Origin: Exiguobacterium aurantiacum DSM 6208
Lineage (GTDB): Bacteria; Bacillota; Bacilli; Exiguobacteriales; Exiguobacteriaceae
Length of the DNA: 64,000 nucleotides
NCBI RefSeq assembly: GCF_000702585.1
Contig: NZ_JNIQ01000001.1
Coordinates: 935,001-999,000, forward strand
Direction: 5' to 3'
Shown here: piece after piece, positions 59,368-64,000 of the stretch
Layout: each line of letters begins with the position of its first letter
Position numbering within the stretch: the stretch's first letter is position 1
Notes under the pieces: model-generated
Database searches by the model: none
What the model saw: the letters and a program-made list of their open reading frames with translations, nothing else
Told to the model about the DNA's origin: nothing
Program-made: the position numbers and the translations under genes

Positions 59368-60555
59368 TTAAATCTCGGTGACGCGGATGCGTGCCGTCCC
59401 GTTCGACCCGATGAACATACGAATCGAATACGTCGGGCTCTCATAGACAATGGCGTCTTCCGTCTCGATCGTCGGTGTGCCGAGTCGTTTGAACTCTTCT
59501 TTCGTCGTGCCAGTGTTCGTCCAGTCGATGGCGTGGACCGCCTCGTCCTGGATGACGAAGAAGATGCCGCTATAAAACACATAGTCGTTCAACGCGTCCT
59601 CGTCACGGCCGTACGGTTGGCCGAGTGATTCATACAACTCCGTCTCACTGAACTTCAAGTACTCTTCCACCGTCGTTTTGATGAACGTCGGGTCGACACC
59701 TGTCTCGATCCAAGCGAGAACTTGGTCATCGCTTACCGTTGAAGCTCCCCATTCCGTCGTCGTCGACGCGACCGGGGCCCACGCCGTCATCCCATCGATG
59801 CCGAGGTCGAGCAACAGATGATCGTCCCGTTCTTCAAGGACGTCGTAGCGGTCGCCGATGTCCCCAATGTACGTCACGTTGTCACCGTTCGGTTCGCTCA
59901 GGAGCGACACGTTCTTCTCCGTGAGCCATACTTCGGTCACGGCTGGTGTCTCAGCGACCGGTTCTGCAACTTCCGTCGGGGCTGCGACTTCTTCGGCTTG
60001 TTCACTCGGCTCAAACAAGGCCGATACATATGGATACCCGATATAGCCGCCGCCGATGAGTAATCCGATCAAAACGAGGGCGCCGAGCCATTTGGCACCG
60101 GATTTCTTCCGGGGCCGGGCCGGTTCGATGGCACGTTGATACTTCGCCCGTTCCGCCCGTGACGGGACTGGGGCTTCCGGCATGTACCGTTGTTTGACGA
60201 TTGGGTCGCGTGATTTTGTCGTTTCGTCTTCCCGAACCGGCACATCTTCAATGAGCGGGGTGTCTTCAATTTCCGGTATCGCTTTCTTTACCGTCACACC
60301 GCCGTTCTCGAGCAGTGCCACATAATATGGAAGAAACGTGGTGTCTTTTTTCCCATCTTTGATCCAAGCCGTGAAGTCGGTCGCTGATTTCTCGTCGGTC
60401 GTTAGGTCTGTGGACGTGTTTCCAGTCAATTCCTCGTATGAGACGGACAGCGGTTTGCCGTCCCCTAAATTTTGTTTAATGCTCTCTTGAATCTTGATCC
60501 GTGTCGACGCATCGAGTTCTGCGTACAGTTGGAGTAGGCGCTCACTAACGTGCAC
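59368..60555 (-). CDS. Bitopic membrane protein with charged cytoplasmic half and SH3-like external half
   Basis: A 395-residue protein. Residues 1-165 are cytoplasmic and charged (LLQLYAELDASTRIKIQESI, later PSRAERAKYQRAIEPARPRKKSG), a helix (WLGALVLIGLLIGGGYIGYPY) crosses the membrane, an Ala/Glu/Pro linker follows, and the outer part has an SH3-like stretch (VWLTEKNVSLLSEPNGDNVTYIG) and a C-terminal beta-rich domain. I do not recognise the whole architecture. GTG at 60555 has GGAGGATGTAACA upstream. Operon with galE and divergent from the capsule-regulation operon, so a role in envelope polysaccharide control is possible. Confidence 0.75.
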   Translation of the reverse strand: MHVSERLLQLYAELDASTRIKIQESIKQNLGDGKPLSVSYEELTGNTSTDLTTDEKSATDFTAWIKDGKKDTTFLPYYVALLENGGVTVKKAIPEIEDTPLIEDVPVREDETTKSRDPIVKQRYMPEAPVPSRAERAKYQRAIEPARPRKKSGAKWLGALVLIGLLIGGGYIGYPYVSALFEPSEQAEEVAAPTEVAEPVAETPAVTEVWLTEKNVSLLSEPNGDNVTYIGDIGDRYDVLEERDDHLLLDLGIDGMTAWAPVASTTTEWGASTVSDDQVLAWIETGVDPTFIKTTVEEYLKFSETELYESLGQPYGRDEDALNDYVFYSGIFFVIQDEAVHAIDWTNTGTTKEEFKRLGTPTIETEDAIVYESPTYSIRMFIGSNGTARIRVTEI

Positions 60556-60645
60556 TGTTACATCCTCCTTTAAAATAAGGTTTTCCCTACAAAGTTTAGC
60601 AGATTTATATGCCAAAAAACCCAAAATTTAAAAAATGGGTCATCA

Positions 60646-60668
60646 TTGGACAATATTTTTGCTATAAT
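60646..60668 (+). promoter_or_regulatory. Extended -10 promoter of the wzz/kinase/phosphatase operon
   Basis: TGCTATAAT at 60660-60668 (TATAAT 60663-60668), about 82 bases before the first gene. TTGGAC at 60646 is too close for a normal -35, so the promoter likely depends on the extended -10. Confidence 0.6.
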
Positions 60669-60750
60669 GTTTTGGTATTGTCAGATTAAATATTATCTGC
60701 GGGAATTTTCCAGCAGTCCATTCACACATAGAGGAGAGTAGGATCAAACT

Positions 60751-61476
60751 ATGAACGAAGAAACGATTTCCCTCGGAGAATTGTTCTCCATCTTGAAGCG
60801 GAGCAAATGGCTCATCGCAAGTTTGACGATTGTGGCAGCACTCATCGCCTTTTTGGTCAGCTCGTTCGTCATTCAACCGACGTATGAGGCGTCGACGCAA
60901 GTGCTCGTCGCCCCGAAAGAGACGCAAAACAACATGATCGACAGCAGTCAAGTCCAGTCATCGGTCGCGCTCGTCAACACGTATCGCGTCATCATCCAAA
61001 GTCCTACGATCTTGGAGCAAGTCCAAAACAACGTCGTCGGCGCCCCGGAAAACATTAGCAATTTGATCTCGGTCAACAGCGAACAAAACTCACAAGTCAT
61101 CAACATTAAAGTCCAGCACACGAACCCGGTCATGGCGACGGACATCGCCAACGAGATCAGCTCTGTGTTCTCGAAAGAAGTGAAAGAGTTGATGAGCGGC
61201 GTCGATAACGTCAAAGTGCTCTCGGACGCATCCGTGCCGATGTCTCCGGTCAGCCCGAACATCCTCCTCAACACGGCGATCGCCGCCGTGCTCGGGATGA
61301 TGATCGGTGTCGCCATCGCTTTCCTCAAAATCGTCCTCGATCGCCGCATCAAGACGGAGCAAGACGTCGAGACGATCCTCGAACTCCCGGTGCTCGGCTC
61401 GATCCCGGTCATCGACCGCGTCGAGATGCAGCAGCAACGTCAAGCGAAAGTGAAAGGGGAAGAAGTCCATGTTTAA
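60751..61476 (+). CDS. Wzz-type chain length determinant / tyrosine kinase modulator (YwqC/CapA-like)
   Basis: A 241-residue polysaccharide co-polymerase: helix 1 (WLIASLTIVAALIAFLVSSFV), an external coiled region (about residues 45-165) and helix 2 (NTAIAAVLGMMIGVAIAFLKIVL), with the ISLGELFSILKRSKW start and the SVPMSPVSPN proline-rich segment before helix 2. In Gram-positives the C-terminal cytoplasmic tail activates the separate tyrosine kinase, encoded next with an 8-base overlap. GGAGAGTAGGATC precedes the ATG. Controls chain length and export of exopolysaccharide or capsule. Confidence 0.92.
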   Translation: MNEETISLGELFSILKRSKWLIASLTIVAALIAFLVSSFVIQPTYEASTQVLVAPKETQNNMIDSSQVQSSVALVNTYRVIIQSPTILEQVQNNVVGAPENISNLISVNSEQNSQVINIKVQHTNPVMATDIANEISSVFSKEVKELMSGVDNVKVLSDASVPMSPVSPNILLNTAIAAVLGMMIGVAIAFLKIVLDRRIKTEQDVETILELPVLGSIPVIDRVEMQQQRQAKVKGEEVHV

Positions 61477-62185
61477 GTTCGGCAAAAAGAAATCGAAGCA
61501 TATCAAATATGACAAGACGGGCCGCGACTTGATCACGGTCCATAAACCGAAGTCCCCGATCTCGGAGCAGTACCGGACGATCCGGACGAACCTCGAGTTC
61601 ACAGCCGTCGATGACGAGTTGCAGACGGTCGCCATCACGTCGGCCTCGTCAGGCGAAGGCAAGTCGACGACGGCGTCGAACCTCGCCGTCGTCTACGCCC
61701 AGCAAGGCAAACGCGTCCTCCTCATGGACTGCGACATGCGCCGCCCGACGGCCCACTTCACGTTCCGGCTCTCGAATGGGATCGGCCTCTCGACCGTCCT
61801 CGCCAAGAAGACGACGAGCGAGAAGGCGATCCATACGACGCAAGTCGAGAACTTGGATTTACTCGCGGCAGGCCCAATCCCGCCGAACCCGTCAGAACTG
61901 TTGTCGTCGAAGATGATGGACCGCGTGATTGAAGAACTCAAGACGAACTACGACATGATCATCCTCGACGCGCCACCGATGATGCAAGTCGCCGATACGC
62001 GCCTCCTCGCCCGTAAAGTCGACGGCATCGTCCTCGTCGTCGGTTGCGACAAGTCGGACCGCCAGATGGTCGTCAAGGCGAAAGAACAGTTGACGCTCGC
62101 CGACGCGCACATCCTCGGCGTCGTCCTCAACAAGCGCGAGCCGCAAGGCAGCGATGACTATTACTACTACTACGCGTACGAGTAA
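61469..62185 (+). CDS. CpsD/CapB family tyrosine-protein kinase (BY-kinase)
   Basis: A 238-residue bacterial tyrosine kinase. The Walker A block is ITSASSGEGKSTTASNLAVV (about residue 55), Walker A' is VLLMDCDMRRPT, Walker B is YDMIILDAPP, and the C-terminal tail is a Tyr cluster (DDYYYYYAYE) that is autophosphorylated. All are intact. It overlaps the modulator gene by eight bases, with AAAGGGGAAGAAGTCC as its site, so the two are translated together. Phosphorylation regulates polysaccharide assembly and enzymes such as UDP-glucose dehydrogenase. Confidence 0.94.
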   Translation: MFKFGKKKSKHIKYDKTGRDLITVHKPKSPISEQYRTIRTNLEFTAVDDELQTVAITSASSGEGKSTTASNLAVVYAQQGKRVLLMDCDMRRPTAHFTFRLSNGIGLSTVLAKKTTSEKAIHTTQVENLDLLAAGPIPPNPSELLSSKMMDRVIEELKTNYDMIILDAPPMMQVADTRLLARKVDGIVLVVGCDKSDRQMVVKAKEQLTLADAHILGVVLNKREPQGSDDYYYYYAYE

Positions 62186-62197
62186 AGGAGAAACGCC

Positions 62198-62965
62198 ATG
62201 ATTGATATCCATTGTCATCTCCTCCCGGCCGTCGATGACGGACCGGAGACGGTCGAACAAGCGATTGAAATGGCGAAACGCGCAGCAAGCGAAGGGGTGA
62301 CCGCGATCGTGGTCACCCCCCACGCGTTTCACCCTCAGTTCGAGACGGGCGAGTTGAACGTTCAATACGCCGCCTCGACGTTACAGACGATTCTCCATAA
62401 AGAAGGCATTTCGCTCGACTTGTACCCGGGGCAAGAGATTCGCATCTTCGGTGACTTGGTCGAAGCACTCGAGAAAGGCGAGGCGCTCTCGCTCGCCGGG
62501 TCACGTTACGTGCTCGTCGAGTTTCCGAGCGACTCGGTGCCGGCCTACGCCGAGCAGTTGTTCTTCGGGTTGCAGACGGAAGGCTACACGCCGGTCATCG
62601 CGCACCCTGAGCGCAACAAAGAGTTCGCGACGAACCCGAAGCGGCTCATGGACTTCGTCTCATCTGGAGCGTTGTCACAGATCACGACGTCATCCTTGAC
62701 GGGAGAGTTCGGTCAGAACGTACAAGAGCTCGCCTTCACGTTTCTCCGCAACGGGCTCAGCCATTTGATCGCCTCCGATGCCCATAGTACCGGTCGCCGC
62801 ACGTTCTACTGGACGGACGTCGAAGCGGTCGTCACGAAAGAGCTCGGTCACGATAAGTGGGAGACGTACATGACGAACGCCGAGGCGATCTTGAAAGACG
62901 AATTCATCTTCATCGACCCGCCCGTTCTTCCAACGAAGAACTGGAGAGGGAAATGGAAGAAATGA
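62198..62965 (+). CDS. ywqE: Manganese-dependent tyrosine phosphatase (PHP family, YwqE/CpsB-like)
   Basis: A 255-residue PHP-domain phosphatase that removes phosphate from the kinase encoded just upstream (12-base gap). The metal-site motifs are IDIHCHLLPAVDDGP at the start, VVTPHAFHPQF, PGQEIRI, PVIAHPERNKEF and LIASDAHSTGRR, all present in the usual order. AAAGGAGAAACGCC precedes the ATG. With modulator and kinase it makes the standard three-gene module for control of exopolysaccharide or capsule synthesis. Confidence 0.94.
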   Translation: MIDIHCHLLPAVDDGPETVEQAIEMAKRAASEGVTAIVVTPHAFHPQFETGELNVQYAASTLQTILHKEGISLDLYPGQEIRIFGDLVEALEKGEALSLAGSRYVLVEFPSDSVPAYAEQLFFGLQTEGYTPVIAHPERNKEFATNPKRLMDFVSSGALSQITTSSLTGEFGQNVQELAFTFLRNGLSHLIASDAHSTGRRTFYWTDVEAVVTKELGHDKWETYMTNAEAILKDEFIFIDPPVLPTKNWRGKWKK

Positions 62966-62978
62966 TTTCCCTTTTATG
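62950..62978 (+). terminator. Terminator of the kinase/phosphatase operon
   Basis: GGGAAAT and ATTTCCC pair around the stop codon, followed by TTTTA; short stem. Confidence 0.55.
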
Positions 62979-63108
62979 ACAAATGACTCTTGACATAAGG
63001 TATATCGATATGATTTTTGTCGACAGTTGTCGAACGATTTTAGGTTTTAATTCCCTATCATTGGTTTTTTAAGAAGCTATTACGTGATAACCTTAATTTA
63101 TAATTTTC

Positions 63109-63135
63109 AAAGGATGTTAATTACATCCTTTTTTA
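63109..63135 (+). terminator. Terminator-like hairpin in the galU upstream region
   Basis: AAAGGATGT-TAATT-ACATCCTTT followed by TTTTAT, ending 45 bases before galU. It may be a second operon terminator or, if galU transcription starts upstream, an attenuator. The 62980-63108 stretch is AT-rich and has no gene. Confidence 0.6.
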
Positions 63136-63180
63136 TATTGTTCATACAATTAATATTTATATATACAGAGGAGGAGTATC

Positions 63181-64000
63181 ATGACAATCAAAAAAGTGAG
63201 AAAAGCCGTTATCCCGGCAGCGGGTCTCGGTACGCGCTTCCTCCCAGCGACGAAAGCGATGCCGAAAGAGATGCTGCCGATCGTCGATAAGCCGACGATT
63301 CAATACATCATCGAAGAAGCGGTCGAGTCAGGCATCGAGGATATCTTGATCGTCACGGGGAAAGGCAAGCGGGCGATTGAAGACCACTTCGATTCTGTGC
63401 CGGAACTTGAGCAGACGTTAATTGAAAAAGGGAAGTCAGAATTTTTAAAGCTCGTCGAAGAGACGACGAACATCAACATCCACTTCATCCGGCAGTCCAA
63501 GCCGATGGGACTGGGCCACGCGGTGCTGCAAGCGAAAGCGTTCATTGGAGATGAGCCGTTTGTCGTCATGCTTGGCGATGACATCGTCCAGGCGGACGTG
63601 CCGTGCACGAAGCAATTAATTGAGCAATACAATAAAACGGAAAGCTCAATTATCGGGGTACAGCCGGTATCGCGTGACGTGACGCATCGTTATGGCATCG
63701 TCGATCCTCTAGCATCACTTGAAGGCGGGTTACATAAAGTTGAGTCATTCGTTGAAAAACCGGCAGCTGGGACGGAACCGTCGAATTTGGCGATTCTAGG
63801 TCGCTATTTGTTCACGCCGCAAATCTTTAAGTTTTTAGAGACGCAAGATGCGGGTGCGGGCGGAGAGATTCAGCTGACGGACGCCATCACGCGATTAAAT
63901 GAAGTACAACGTGTGTTTGCCTACGAGTTTGATGGCAAACGTTACGACGTCGGCGAGAAGCTCGGTTTTATCCAGACGACGCTCGAATTTGCGTTGAACC
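63181..64000 (+). CDS. galU: UTP-glucose-1-phosphate uridylyltransferase, cut by window edge
   Basis: Makes UDP-glucose for surface glycans and glycolipids. The visible 273 residues start [20 protein letters not shown], with the nucleotide-binding block and [20 protein letters not shown], then [33 protein letters not shown] and [11 protein letters not shown], and [14 protein letters not shown] near the end, all conserved in GalU/GtaB. The family is about 290-300 residues, so only a few C-terminal residues lie outside. GAGGAGTATC immediately precedes the ATG at 63181. Placed next to galE and the polysaccharide control module, so it likely feeds that pathway. Confidence 0.95.
   Translation, partial: MTIKKVRKAVIPAAGLGTRFLPATKAMPKEMLPIVDKPTIQYIIEEAVESGIEDILIVTGKGKRAIEDHFDSVPELEQTLIEKGKSEFLKLVEETTNINIHFIRQSKPMGLGHAVLQAKAFIGDEPFVVMLGDDIVQADVPCTKQLIEQYNKTESSIIGVQPVSRDVTHRYGIVDPLASLEGGLHKVESFVEKPAAGTEPSNLAILGRYLFTPQIFKFLETQDAGAGGEIQLTDAITRLNEVQRVFAYEFDGKRYDVGEKLGFIQTTLEFALN

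Noticed and set aside
58363-59628. A 421-codon plus-strand open frame opposite galE
   Set aside because: It lies almost wholly antisense to galE, is Arg/Val/Asp-rich in the way of reversed GC-rich codons, and has no ribosome site or known domains.
1-64000. CRISPR arrays, tRNA or rRNA genes, prophage modules
   Set aside because: No regularly spaced repeats, no cloverleaf or rRNA sequence, and no phage structural or integrase gene was recognised in reading the window.

Overview
The window reads as a chromosomal segment of a Bacillota bacterium close to Bacillales, most plausibly Exiguobacterium. That is an inference from gene families of the Bacillus subtilis type (YdhK, YhfW, YerD, PaiB, YndM, GlvA, YwqE), strong GGAGG ribosome binding sites with many GTG and TTG starts, textbook Fur and CcpA boxes, and a base composition that is GC-rich for that group (mid-50s percent by eye). 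No rRNA, tRNA or CRISPR array was seen. The window cuts a diguanylate cyclase at its left edge and galU at its right edge.

Layout. 1-5.0 kb: GGDEF protein, CstA peptide/pyruvate-type carrier, an orphan PAS histidine kinase, an SH3-M23 peptidase. 5.1-6.2 kb: an IS30 element with a frameshifted transposase. 6.2-16.3 kb: a metal (copper) and envelope-stress island holding a YdhK lipoprotein, multicopper oxidase, CopB-type ATPase, F510_1955 lipoprotein, a MurE-like ligase in one operon with a response regulator and sensor kinase, and a DUF305 protein. 16.3-29.1 kb: TerC, CNNM/CorC, DedA, an NmrA-like reductase, two chemoreceptors, a polysaccharide deacetylase, TVP38, and small enzymes and regulators (DUF1801, DUF2200, MarR, GNAT, HAD, PaiB).

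29.2-33.8 kb: two 414-bp, nearly identical, oppositely oriented IS200/IS605 (IS608-like) elements without a transposase flank a Fur-controlled siderophore uptake operon (binding lipoprotein plus two permeases, no ATPase). The left copy splits a small membrane-protein gene in an exactly reversible way; the right copy sits in the last codon of the second permease gene and separates it from its terminator. The element carries several nested stems and may express a structured RNA.

33.9-53.2 kb: cytidine deaminase, a second deacetylase, a GntR/GlvA/PTS IICB alpha-glucoside cluster with a CRE between the two catabolic genes, an orphan YefM antitoxin, a WYL regulator, gluconokinase, manganese catalase, a FAD-Rieske oxidoreductase, a cluster with Coat F-like proteins and a glutamate-synthase-like enzyme, an SbcD-like phosphoesterase, a decayed PAS-GGDEF gene beside a short very GC-rich patch, and an NAD-type 6-phosphogluconate dehydrogenase. 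53.6-64 kb: a surface-polysaccharide region with two LytR-CpsA-Psr ligases around a BrkB protein, a GH13_18-like protein that has lost its catalytic residues, GalE, a bitopic protein, then the Wzz-like modulator, CpsD-like tyrosine kinase, YwqE-like phosphatase and GalU.

Most neighbouring genes are separated by clear Rho-independent terminators, many shared by convergent genes; these are listed where the stem and T-run are visible.
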